64,000 nt of DNA from positions 124,001 through 188,000 of the forward strand of contig NZ_JPRH01000005.1 in assembly GCF_000737705.1 (NCBI RefSeq), written 5' to 3'. Below, in pieces: positions 25,638 to 33,767 of the stretch (positions are counted from its first letter, which is position 1; the number at the start of each line of letters is the position of its first letter). The notes beneath the pieces are model-generated. The model was not told the DNA's origin. It worked only from the letters and a program-made list of their open reading frames with translations, and ran no database searches. This DNA is from Chryseobacterium soli. GTDB lineage: Bacteria > Bacteroidota > Bacteroidia > Flavobacteriales > Weeksellaceae. Position numbers and translations under genes: made by a program.

Positions 25638-26824
25638 TATTTAATCTTAATAAGTAAAGGAGCTGCGATAATCTGAGACTGTTTCTGCAGAATATTTTCC
25701 CAGTCCTGTATGGTTTTGATCTGACCACTTTTCTGCCAGGCAAATCCTGCATAATACACTAATTTTTGCTTTGGTTTTGTAACTACTAATAAATTACTCT
25801 GGTCGGCCACTTTAGATTTTCTGGCCCATGATTTTTCCACTATAGCAGGCTCTACTACAATCCCTTCTCCGACGAAGGCATCATCAATTTTTTCCCAGTG
25901 AAGATACCATCCATTTTTATTATTTAATTGAGTTTGGCCTTCATTGTTGTGAAGAGTGATCCCAATAATATAATTAGGTACTTTTTTTTCTGCAGTAAAA
26001 TTGGATTCAAACTTAGAAAAATTGGAACCGAGATCTAATGAAATGCGTTTGGTTTCTGTTACTCCGTATTCACTCCACGGATGGTAAGTGAGTTCAAAAA
26101 CAGTACGCAGCGGACCTTCTGCAATTGTTTTGGAGGTTACAAAGTTTTGGGAAACCTGCAGGCTGTCTTTCGACCAGATGCCGATCCCTCCTGTCCCGCG
26201 GCTGTTTCCTACATGATAAGGATCGTACCCTTCACCTCGTGTATCCTTATGATAAAACATCGGATCGGTAAGATATCCCTTGTACCATTTGTTGATGATC
26301 GATTTCTCTGTTCTTTTCAACCAGATATCCACTCCGCTGGAAAGCGTACTGCTTTTAATTCCCTGCACTGCTTCCTGCTGACCTTTGGGCCCATACACCC
26401 TGAAGGCGATTTTATCATTTTCCCAAGCATAATCATCCACTCTTTCGGGAGCCAATCGAGAGTATGTTGTTACAGGACTTTCAGGAACTGGGGTTTTTCC
26501 ATCTGCCATTATAGTATAGTTGTTTGTTTTCTTTGCTTCAACAGCAGCGAGGAAAAGAAGTTCGTCCTTTTTTCCATCACTATCATAATCGATCCATTGG
26601 ATTGGAAGGAAGTTATTTTGATGATCCTTAATCCTCAAATCGCCTTCTTTATTGTTACTCAAAAACGATTTCAGTTGTGATACAGGAACAGAAATCACTT
26701 CATTTCTGGCAAAATCCAATGTATTTTTTACCTGAATGGAACTCTGTCCTTTCATTTTACCGATTCCAAAAATGCAATCGATTGCATAAATGAATCCCAA
26801 TATGGGAATTTTATGACTCAGCAT
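25637..26824 (-). CDS. secreted DUF4861-family protein, co-transcribed with PL10
   Basis: This is a second DUF4861 protein, of unknown activity. Starting at the ATG at 26824 it has 395 residues and a signal-like N-terminus (MLSHKIPILGFIYAI and following). Middle motifs such as IAFRVYGPKGQ, DIWLKRTEK and GYDPYHVGNSRG are typical of the family. A longer reading begins with TTG at 26842, but that codon lies inside a TAnnTTTG promoter element, so I reject it. A start at 26755 is also possible but would lack a signal peptide. A perfect copy of the pectin operator lies within the first codons. It overlaps the PL10 start by one base. Confidence 0.72.
   Translation of the reverse strand: MLSHKIPILGFIYAIDCIFGIGKMKGQSSIQVKNTLDFARNEVISVPVSQLKSFLSNNKEGDLRIKDHQNNFLPIQWIDYDSDGKKDELLFLAAVEAKKTNNYTIMADGKTPVPESPVTTYSRLAPERVDDYAWENDKIAFRVYGPKGQQEAVQGIKSSTLSSGVDIWLKRTEKSIINKWYKGYLTDPMFYHKDTRGEGYDPYHVGNSRGTGGIGIWSKDSLQVSQNFVTSKTIAEGPLRTVFELTYHPWSEYGVTETKRISLDLGSNFSKFESNFTAEKKVPNYIIGITLHNNEGQTQLNNKNGWYLHWEKIDDAFVGEGIVVEPAIVEKSWARKSKVADQSNLLVVTKPKQKLVYYAGFAWQKSGQIKTIQDWENILQKQSQIIAAPLLIKIK
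26772..26787. promoter_or_regulatory. perfect 16-bp operator palindrome of the DUF4861-PL10 operon
   Basis: ATGCAATCGATTGCAT is a perfect palindrome centred on CG. It matches the sites before kduI and susC and links this operon to the same regulon. It lies about 50-60 nt downstream of the predicted transcription start, inside the likely signal-peptide codons, which fits a roadblock type of repression. Confidence 0.72.
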
Positions 26825-26839
26825 ATTATATTGTTTTCT

Positions 26840-26871
26840 CAAAAGTAAAAAATATTTTGTTTATACGGCAA
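26840..26871 (-). promoter_or_regulatory. promoter of the DUF4861-PL10 operon
   Basis: On the minus strand TACTTTTG (26847 to 26840) matches TAnnTTTG exactly. A TTG at 26871-26869 lies 21 bp upstream, within the spacing known for Flavobacterium promoters. The predicted start of transcription is near 26834, about 10 nt before the chosen ATG. Confidence 0.65.
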
Positions 26872-26921
26872 AAAATCCTCACCAATGATAAGGATTTAGT
26901 CTAAATTTATTGAATATTACC

Positions 26922-26954
26922 AAAAAAAAAACCTCTAACATGGCGTTAAAGGTT
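26922..26954 (-). terminator. intrinsic terminator of the T9SS protein gene
   Basis: On the minus strand an 11-bp stem (AAACCTTTAAC / GTTAGAGGTTT, one G-U pair) with loop GCCAT is followed by a run of nine or more T. It lies 12 nt after the stop of the gene at 26966. Confidence 0.88.
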
Positions 26955-26965
26955 TCCTTCATCAA

Positions 26966-27730
26966 TTATTTTTTCATCATTTTATCTTTATATATTTTTC
27001 CGTTAATCTCATAGGTTATAAAATACATTCCGGTTTTTAATGAAGAAACATCTACTGTATTATCTTTCATTGAATTATAGGAAACTTTATTTCCCGTACT
27101 GTCATAGAGTATAATATTCGTTACTTTTTTATCGGTAAAGAAGGTCAGTTTATCTTGTACAGGATTGGGTCCTACAGCAATTTTTTTAGCTTCAGCTTCA
27201 CTAACTGCCAGCAGTGGTGTTCCGGTCAATCTAAATTCATCTACACCGGCACCCCAGCCCCAGTCATCATCAAGATATTTAAATTTGACTCTAAAAGCTG
27301 CATTTTTATACGCGGTTACATCAATCGTTTTGGCTTCGAACAGCATATCATTCGTTTGGGTAAAAATCTGTACCCAGGCTGTTCCGTTCCAGACATACAC
27401 AAAAAAGTCTCCTGAGCCGGCATAATCTTCAAGTGAATAATTAAAGCTCAACGATAGTGTTCCGTATGAAGTAACATTAACTGGAGGAGAGATCAGATCC
27501 GCTTCATTTTCGTATTCCTCATTGAGATCATCGTCAAACATAGCTCCATTGCTTGTGAACGGTTGATAGCCTCCATATTCATTAACACCAAAGGTCCAGC
27601 CGGCTGTTCCGGTAATCACATTCATTTCCCAGCCCGCAGGCATCGTAGAAGTTTCAAAATCTTCGCTTTGGATTTGAGAATACCCCAAAAAACTTCCTAA
27701 GCAAAATACTAAAGAATAAAGTTTTTTCAT
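26966..27730 (-). CDS. secreted protein with T9SS type A sorting domain
   Basis: The 254-residue protein has a signal peptide ending GYSQ (about residue 18). A beta-sandwich region begins EDFETSTMPAGW and contains GAGVDEFRLTG; this pattern resembles cleaved-adhesin or MAM-like domains of T9SS cargo. The C-terminal sorting domain (about residues 183-254) has VGPNPVQDKL, a turn at LYDSTGNKV and LKTGMYFITYEINGK. Known biology of such tails is export by the type IX system and surface attachment or release. The binding target is unknown, and no catalytic motif is seen. Confidence 0.82.
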   Translation of the reverse strand: MKKLYSLVFCLGSFLGYSQIQSEDFETSTMPAGWEMNVITGTAGWTFGVNEYGGYQPFTSNGAMFDDDLNEEYENEADLISPPVNVTSYGTLSLSFNYSLEDYAGSGDFFVYVWNGTAWVQIFTQTNDMLFEAKTIDVTAYKNAAFRVKFKYLDDDWGWGAGVDEFRLTGTPLLAVSEAEAKKIAVGPNPVQDKLTFFTDKKVTNIILYDSTGNKVSYNSMKDNTVDVSSLKTGMYFITYEINGKIYKDKMMKK

Positions 27731-28222
27731 AATAATCCGTTTTTGGTCTATTAAAGTTACAAATTTTTACATATAAAACAATAAAAACATTAAATAAATA
27801 AGAAATACACGAGATAGTGAATAAATTTTTAGATTAATCACAATATAACATCCGATGAATACTGCTTTTTTTTCTGTTGAAATATTAATTACAAAAAAGG
27901 TACACTGCATTTCTTATGGATACAGTTTAAAAAACTGAATAATTTTCACGCAATCATAAATTATTAAATAAAATAACAATACTATTCATTTCAATACAAT
28001 AGATTCCAGATGTGTTTCTTTTTCATTTTATGTATATATTTTTCGTTTCAGAAGCCATAGAATTCAACAATAAAAACAGTGAAATGATTTATTAGTTGTG
28101 AATAACAAAATCACATCAGACTTGTTAATGACTGTATTTCAGTACTTATTTCCATATTTCCTCATTTTCGGTGTAACATACTGCCTATAATAAGTGTCTT
28201 ATAATAAAAAAACTAAAACTTC
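27731..28222. other. 492-bp gene-free intergenic stretch
   Basis: This AT-rich region lies between two divergently transcribed genes. I checked both strands and found no convincing reading frame, terminator or repeat. It presumably contains the two promoters, but no exact TAnnTTTG match could be assigned. Confidence 0.5.
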
Positions 28223-30379
28223 GTGAAAATAATTATATCCACCATCGCTTTATTAATGGCTTCTTTAACATTTGCTCAGGCAGAAAAAGATACCGTTGTT
28301 AAACAAAAAGAAATAGAAGCCGTGACGCTCGTTGCCAGAAAGGCGACGGTAGAATCTAAAGCCGACAGAACCGTTTTTAATGTAGCCAACAGTTCTATTC
28401 TGGCAGGAAACACCACCTGGGATGTACTAAGAATGACACCTTTGGTAAGTATTGATAATAATGACGCCATCAAAGCGGAAGGAGAATCTGTTACGGTATA
28501 TATTAATGACAGAAAATCGGTGTTCACAGGGAAGGAATTAAAAGAATACCTTGCTACTATTCCTGCCGATAACTTAATGAAAATTGAGGTGATCACCAGC
28601 CCGTCTTCCCGTTATGAAAGTGCCGGATCCGTGATCAATATCGTTCTTAAAAAAAGGGATGATGAGGGGATGAAAGGAAGCGTAACCTTCAACAACAGAC
28701 AAAATACGAAGAACTCTCAGTATACAAACCTCAACCTGAATTACCACAAGAAAAAATTTACACAAACCCTAATCGGGAGTTACAGTAATAATACGCATGT
28801 AGAAAAAAACTACAATACCTACACGTTATATAAAGACAATGACGTTAATTATATTAATAGTGAAACCACAGATAAGGGTCAGAGTCCTTCTCTATCTTCT
28901 ACTTCGGAATTTGCTTTGAATGATAAAAATACACTCGGGCTTATTCTGGAATATTACCAAAGCAAACGATCTTCTTTTTCCGATGCAGAAAACATGCATT
29001 ATATGAATGATCAATTTCAGGATTCTTATATTCAGAATCAGAATTCATCAGGGCTTAACCGTATGTTGGGAACCAACCTATTTTATAAGTATTACGATAA
29101 GGAAAAAAACAGAATCTTAGATGTTAATCTCGGTACCAATTATGAATCACAATCGGAGGATAATGATATTATCAAATACGTGAGTACTTCACCTATCCCC
29201 AAAGAAACCGGAATTATCAGCCTTAACCAAACCCGTAATTATTATCTGAAAGTAGATTACACTCAACCTTTAGGTAAGGGCGGTACACTGGAAGCTGGAG
29301 GAAAAATAGATTTTAATAATAATGTGGTGCCTTATGATCTGTATGGAAACAGTCTGGATCTTCCGGAGAACAGTGATCTTCGAAGAAATGATAATTTCCG
29401 GTATAAGGATAATATTAGTTCCATTTATCTGAACTACAGCAAGACCTTTTTCAAAAAGCTGGAAACAAGAATCGGAATACGGTATGAGAATACCCACTTT
29501 AAATTGCAACAGGATGTTGCGGATACACACAGAAAAGAGTCTTACGGAAATTTTCTTCCTAATATTTTGCTGAAGTATTCTTTTTCGGATAAGTATGATT
29601 TAAGCCTTACATATAACCGGAATATCTGGCGTCCCTGGTATACAGAATTCAATCCTTTCCTGATCCCTAATAATGAAGGAATTTATTCACGGGGAAATAT
29701 GGATCTTGATCCCAACCCAAGTGACAGAATCGTTATGAAATTTGGAATCCTGAAAAAGTATTTCATTTCTGCAAGGTATATGTTTACCAATCAGGATTAC
29801 TGGACGACATATACGGTTGAAAATAAGAAAACAATCACTTATCCGGGTAATTTCACCGGAAAAGTTGAAAAATATTACCTGTATGCCAATACCAATCAGA
29901 CATTCCTGAAGAATAAGCTGAGCGTGAATGTGGGTCTTGGATGGTACTATAACGACAACAGTGATTTTAATGCAAAAAATAAACTGGATAGTGCTAAAGA
30001 TTACATCAGCTATCTGAGTGGTTCTACGAACATCTCTTATACCAATCTTTTTAATAAGAATGTCAATGTGAGTGCCTGGGTTGAAATTTCAAATCAGAAT
30101 AACGGAAATTCTTATGCGAATAAAGCCAATGTTTTCCACAATATTTCTGTCACCAAATTATTTCCAAAAACACAAATGGAAGCCAGCATACAATTCATGA
30201 ACATTTTCAAAAGACCTAATTATGATGCCACTACCTACAGTGAAACAGGCACAGTACGAAATTCATCAAAATGGGACTGGTACGGAGTTTCTCTTTCATT
30301 CGTAAAACGTTTCGGAAACCAGAAAGTAAAAGACAACACCAAAACCGATCTTGAAAAGAATGGCGGCGGCGGAAAATAA
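28223..30379 (+). CDS. outer-membrane beta-barrel protein (TonB-receptor-like, OMP_b-brl_3 type)
   Basis: The 718-residue protein has a signal peptide (MKIIISTIALLMASLTFAQ) reached only from a GTG start at 28223. A plug-like region follows, with DVLRMTPLVSIDN, SVTVYINDRKSVFTGKEL and an IEVITSPSSRYESAGSVINI segment (about residues 115-135). The rest is a long barrel with many alternating beta strands. It belongs to the Bacteroidota barrel family that resembles TonB-dependent receptors without a clear TonB box. The substrate is unknown, and no partner SusD gene is adjacent. Confidence 0.82.
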   Translation: MKIIISTIALLMASLTFAQAEKDTVVKQKEIEAVTLVARKATVESKADRTVFNVANSSILAGNTTWDVLRMTPLVSIDNNDAIKAEGESVTVYINDRKSVFTGKELKEYLATIPADNLMKIEVITSPSSRYESAGSVINIVLKKRDDEGMKGSVTFNNRQNTKNSQYTNLNLNYHKKKFTQTLIGSYSNNTHVEKNYNTYTLYKDNDVNYINSETTDKGQSPSLSSTSEFALNDKNTLGLILEYYQSKRSSFSDAENMHYMNDQFQDSYIQNQNSSGLNRMLGTNLFYKYYDKEKNRILDVNLGTNYESQSEDNDIIKYVSTSPIPKETGIISLNQTRNYYLKVDYTQPLGKGGTLEAGGKIDFNNNVVPYDLYGNSLDLPENSDLRRNDNFRYKDNISSIYLNYSKTFFKKLETRIGIRYENTHFKLQQDVADTHRKESYGNFLPNILLKYSFSDKYDLSLTYNRNIWRPWYTEFNPFLIPNNEGIYSRGNMDLDPNPSDRIVMKFGILKKYFISARYMFTNQDYWTTYTVENKKTITYPGNFTGKVEKYYLYANTNQTFLKNKLSVNVGLGWYYNDNSDFNAKNKLDSAKDYISYLSGSTNISYTNLFNKNVNVSAWVEISNQNNGNSYANKANVFHNISVTKLFPKTQMEASIQFMNIFKRPNYDATTYSETGTVRNSSKWDWYGVSLSFVKRFGNQKVKDNTKTDLEKNGGGGK

Positions 30380-30416
30380 ATAAAAATTTTTCATTATTAT
30401 TAAATGATTTATACGT

Positions 30417-30450
30417 AAAAAGCTTCACTCAACAAAGAGTGAAGCTTTAT
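30417..30450. terminator. bidirectional intrinsic terminator between the barrel gene and map
   Basis: A 12-bp perfect stem (AAAGCTTCACTC / GAGTGAAGCTTT) encloses a 6-nt loop AACAAA. The left side gives five T on the minus strand and the right side gives ATTATTTT on the plus strand. It probably serves both convergent genes, the minus-strand one better. Confidence 0.8.
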
Positions 30451-30517
30451 TATTTTGTTTTATCTAAAAAGCCAGTGTATTTCGCTTATTAACTATGAAA
30501 ACTTTGATATTGTAATA

Positions 30518-31282
30518 TTAATTCAGGATTTCATTCATCTGCGTTAAAATGATAGGCTTGCCATCAGTCACCACAATTGTATGTTCGTGTTGTGCCATAT
30601 ATCCTCCTTTATTCCCCACCATCGTCCATCCGTCTTTCAATTCTACTGCATTATTGGATGTAGTTGAAATAAATGTTTCAATAGCTACCACAGAATTTTT
30701 TTTGAATCTTCTGTTATCAAAACGGTTTCTATAATTAAGCAATTCATCAGGCTGCTCATGCAAGCTTCTTCCGATCCCATGCCCGGCAAGGTTTTTAATC
30801 ACCTTAAATCCTCTTTTTTTAGCTTCCGTTTCCATAAGGAATCCGATATCTGCAATTCGCACTCCTCCTTTTATCGAATTGATTGCTTTCTGTAAAATAT
30901 CTTTGGAAGCATCCACTAATTTCTGATGCTGGTTAATGTCTTTTCCGATAATAAAAGAACCTCCATTATCCGACCAGAATCCATTAAGTTCTGCCGACAC
31001 ATCAATATTGATCAAATCTCCTTCTTTTAACACCCGTTGATCTGTTGGGATCCCATGGCAAAATTCATTATCAACACTGATGCATGTCCAACCCGGAAAT
31101 CCATACGTCAGGTAAGGGGCAGATTTCGCTCCAAAACCGGAAAGAATCTTCGCTCCATATTCATCAAGATCCTTTGTTGTCATACCAGGCTGAGCATAAT
31201 TAATCATCTCCTTCAAGGTATAGGCAACCGCTTCACTTGCTTTCTGCATTCCTATTAATTCCTGTTCATTTGCTATTGACAT
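30518..31282 (-). CDS. map: type I methionine aminopeptidase
   Basis: The enzyme removes the initiator methionine from nascent proteins. The 254-residue protein is of standard length. All expected active-site residues are visible: His76 (FCHGIP), Asp94 (INIDV), Asp105 (FWSDNGG), His168 (AGHGIG), Glu202 (AIETF) and Glu233 (QHEHT). It stands alone, outside a ribosomal protein operon, so it may be a second copy. The housekeeping copy in Bacteroidota usually lies next to infA/secY, which is not in this window. Confidence 0.93.
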   Translation of the reverse strand: MSIANEQELIGMQKASEAVAYTLKEMINYAQPGMTTKDLDEYGAKILSGFGAKSAPYLTYGFPGWTCISVDNEFCHGIPTDQRVLKEGDLINIDVSAELNGFWSDNGGSFIIGKDINQHQKLVDASKDILQKAINSIKGGVRIADIGFLMETEAKKRGFKVIKNLAGHGIGRSLHEQPDELLNYRNRFDNRRFKKNSVVAIETFISTTSNNAVELKDGWTMVGNKGGYMAQHEHTIVVTDGKPIILTQMNEILN

Positions 31283-31615
31283 CGTCTCTTTTTTTGATTA
31301 TTTAAGTTTGTATGTATTATCAAAATATTAAAAAACTGTAATTTAATCCTCATTCATCTGAGTTAGCCACTGCAATTTTTTAGTTCCCGATCATTACATC
31401 TTCAAAAGTAATAACTTTCCGGTACACTAAAAAACAGAACTGCATTAATTAGCATCAGATTTGTTTATACGAGTTTAAAAATAAATTGTCCTCTTGACAA
31501 TATACATTAAGCTACCACATTTTCAATGCATTGAATATTAAACCAATAAATCGATTTAACTATATTAAGAAAAAACAATCTGTAAAAAAGTTAACTTTGT
31601 TTTATAATATTCTAA
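31283..31615. other. 333-bp divergent intergenic stretch
   Basis: This AT-rich gap lies between map and the TPR-HTH regulator. The only element I can support is a TAACTTTG promoter box near its right end (listed). No coding frame or hairpin of note was seen. Confidence 0.5.
31592..31599 (+). promoter_or_regulatory. -7 promoter element of the TPR-HTH regulator gene
   Basis: TAACTTTG matches TAnnTTTG exactly, 17 nt before the ATG at 31616, giving a leader of about 10 nt. No TTG is seen at the -33 distance. Confidence 0.45.
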
Positions 31616-33112
31616 ATGATATTTAAATATATTTTTTGTTTTATTTTTCTTTTTTACAGTCTGATAAACGGGCAGTCATCTCAGGAAAAATCTATCGACA
31701 GCTTATGGAATCTGGCTGCCGGTAAACATTCATATGCAGAAAAGGGAAGCAAAGAAATGTTAAGATTATGTACTGAAGTTTACTATCAATCTAAAAATAT
31801 AAATTACGAAAAGGGAACTCTAAGAGCACTTGTGAAGATGTCTGAGATTTATCAGAATGAGCAAAATTATAAAGAAAGTCTGAGCAAGATCAATGAAGGA
31901 CTTATCCTTGCCGAAAAAACCAGGAACTATGTCATCTGGTCGGATCTGCTTACATTGGAAAGCGGTATTTATCAGGAATTCGGATATTATGATAAATCCA
32001 GAGAAAACTGCCGTAAAGCTTTATCTATAGCAGATCAAATCACAGAAACAGACAGAAAGCATATTGCAAGATCAAATATTTTCAGACAACAAGCAAGCAC
32101 TATAGATAAAGAAAATACACTCCCCAATAAATATGATTCTGTTAAGTTTTATTATGGAAAGGCCTATGCAGAATCTAAGGCGTTAAGTGATACATTTCCT
32201 CAGAAAAATAAATATATCGCTAAAAATGTGAAGAATATAGCTTCTATCTATCTTCTTCAAAATAAAACTCCTGAGGCTGAACAATATTTAGCAGAGTTTG
32301 AAGCGCTAACTAAAAATGAAAAAAATAGCGTTGAATATATTTCCTTCTACACCCTTAAAGGAAATATTGAAAACAAAAAAAGAAATTATGATAAGGCGGT
32401 TGAATATTTTAATCATTCAATACATCTTTCAGAAGAATATAAAATCCTGCCCTCAAAGTTAATTGAAAGTTATTCGGGAATTGCAGAATCTTACCTAGGT
32501 CTTCATGATTACAAAAATCAGGCATTCTATCTTACAAAAGCAAAAAAGATAACCGACAGTCTTGCTAATGCTGAGAAGAAAATAATTGAAGAAATTCCAT
32601 CAGAGCATACAGAGAAAAATGAAAATCATCTGCTTTTTTATGCTATCCCCATTCTTATCGTAGTCTTACTGATTCTATTCTATTTCTTGTTTATCCGAAA
32701 AAAAACAGTTTCACAAGAGGAAACAACAACAGTTGAAGAAGAAAAAGCAGCTAACGACACCTCTCCTGATCTAGTGTCAGAAAATGGTGTGGAGGACCCT
32801 GATCTAAACAGACTGGATCATATTATTGAATTAGCTCAAAATAATGACAAGTCTTTTTATCTTAAATTTTCTGAAATATTTCCGGCATTCAATGAAACAC
32901 TTTTATCCATAAGCTCTCAACTTACTCCGTCTGATCTGGAGTACTGTGCCTTAATGAAATTAAATTTTGACACGAAACAGATCGCTGTAGTAAAGAAAAC
33001 TTCTGTAAGTTCTGTTGAAAGCAGAAAATACAGAATAAGAAAAAAACTCAATATTGACAGTTCTGAAAATATTTATAAATGGTTGATGAAAATTCAGACA
33101 AATTATAAATAA
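31616..33112 (+). CDS. membrane-anchored TPR protein with C-terminal LuxR-like HTH
   Basis: The 498-residue protein has a signal peptide (ending INGQ, about residue 20) and a helical TPR-rich region to about residue 330. A single transmembrane helix follows at roughly 339-361. After an acidic linker comes a cytoplasmic region from about residue 400 with a LuxR/GerE-like HTH (LTPSDLEYCALMKLNFDTKQ and following, about 437-481). This architecture is typical of Bacteroidota one-component regulators that sense outside the inner membrane. Its gene ends 18 nt before a 25-bp motif that also occurs before the gene at 36549, so it is the obvious candidate to bind that motif. That link is inferred. Confidence 0.85.
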   Translation: MIFKYIFCFIFLFYSLINGQSSQEKSIDSLWNLAAGKHSYAEKGSKEMLRLCTEVYYQSKNINYEKGTLRALVKMSEIYQNEQNYKESLSKINEGLILAEKTRNYVIWSDLLTLESGIYQEFGYYDKSRENCRKALSIADQITETDRKHIARSNIFRQQASTIDKENTLPNKYDSVKFYYGKAYAESKALSDTFPQKNKYIAKNVKNIASIYLLQNKTPEAEQYLAEFEALTKNEKNSVEYISFYTLKGNIENKKRNYDKAVEYFNHSIHLSEEYKILPSKLIESYSGIAESYLGLHDYKNQAFYLTKAKKITDSLANAEKKIIEEIPSEHTEKNENHLLFYAIPILIVVLLILFYFLFIRKKTVSQEETTTVEEEKAANDTSPDLVSENGVEDPDLNRLDHIIELAQNNDKSFYLKFSEIFPAFNETLLSISSQLTPSDLEYCALMKLNFDTKQIAVVKKTSVSSVESRKYRIRKKLNIDSSENIYKWLMKIQTNYK

Positions 33113-33130
33113 CGCATATTATAATAATTT

Positions 33131-33155
33131 TGACAGTTTTTATCATAAAATGTCA
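33131..33155. promoter_or_regulatory. 25-bp shared regulatory motif, copy 1
   Basis: The element begins TGACAG and ends TGTCA, with TTTT and TCATAAA between them. It matches the element at 36458-36482 at 22 of 25 positions. Both lie exactly 35 bp before a TAGTTTTG promoter box, so they look like a bound activator site. Confidence 0.65.
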
Positions 33156-33162
33156 GGCGACA

Positions 33163-33197
33163 TTGTATTAATTTCAAACTCCATAATGATAGTTTTG
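33163..33197 (+). promoter_or_regulatory. promoter reading into a gene-free region
   Basis: TAGTTTTG (33190-33197) is an exact TAnnTTTG match. A TTG at 33163-33165 lies 24 bp upstream, slightly longer than usual. The predicted start of transcription is near 33203. Confidence 0.5.
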
Positions 33198-33202
33198 CAT
33201 TG

Positions 33203-33393
33203 ATAAATCAAACACATTATTATAACAAACTATTGGATGATATTTTGTAACGACTAACCAAAAACATGTAATTATTAAACACATCTGTTCTCATAATGGG
33301 AGTCTAAAATAACTAACTTCTTAGTATTTTGTTAATAATACATAAGCACTAGCGAAAATTTCTTCTGATTTTTCTTTTTCGCTATTTTTTTTT
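33203..33393 (+). ncRNA. candidate small RNA of about 190 nt
   Basis: The span runs from a predicted promoter (TAGTTTTG at 33190) to an intrinsic terminator (33350-33393). I looked for frames in it: the ATG codons lead to stops within a few codons, so it is probably non-coding. The promoter shares its 25-bp upstream motif and spacing with the promoter of the secreted-protein operon at 36549, so the RNA should be made under the same conditions. An attenuated leader of the gene at 33768 is the main alternative. Confidence 0.4.
33350..33393 (+). terminator. intrinsic terminator in the regulator-downstream gap
   Basis: A 9-bp stem (TAGCGAAAA / TTTTCGCTA) encloses a 17-nt A/T-rich loop. A run of nine T at 33385-33393 follows. 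Confidence 0.7.
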
Positions 33394-33767
33394 ATTATCC
33401 GCTGTCTCTTCGATCATCACGCAATAACTCCACTTTTTTTCACTTATTATTTATGAAAAAAGAAACAGCTTTTATTTCAGTTTTAAAAAAAAAGGGAAAT
33501 AAAAAAATTTCAATATGACAAAATTGTTATATTTACAAAAACAACACAAATAACATAAGGATGATGACAAAAAAGTTAGCACTTCGTTGCAATTTCGCGA
33601 ATTTTAATCTTCAAAATAGGTTTAAATAACACTGAGTTCTCTCAACAATTTACAGTAAAATCGGATAGTATTTCAGTATTAGAAATGATTTTTTCCGGAA
33701 AAATGAATCATTTTATAATTCTGGATCTATCAATAACTCCTAAAAATTAATATTTAAACTCTTATTA

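Larger units (their letters stand above)
33113..33767. other. 655-bp intergenic region with a promoter, terminator and candidate small RNA
   Basis: The left part contains the 25-bp shared motif, a TAnnTTTG box and then an intrinsic terminator (each listed). The right part (33394-33767) is AT-rich and must hold the promoter of the gene at 33768, though only the near-match TATATTTA (33529) was found. A 22-codon frame at 33561 (ATGATGACAAAAAAG onward) follows a weak AAGG, but I do not consider it supported. Confidence 0.55.

Noticed and set aside
26081-26680. 199-codon plus-strand frame inside the DUF4861 gene
   Set aside because: Antisense shadow of a gene with a recognisable family sequence and with an operator and promoter in the right place.
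26825-26842. TTG start of the DUF4861 gene at 26842
   Set aside because: That codon is part of the exact TACTTTTG promoter element, so it would precede the transcription start.
33561-33629. 22-codon frame starting ATGATGACAAAAAAG after an AAGG
   Set aside because: Too short and basic, with no signal, helix or leader pattern. It could be a gene remnant, but nothing supports translation.
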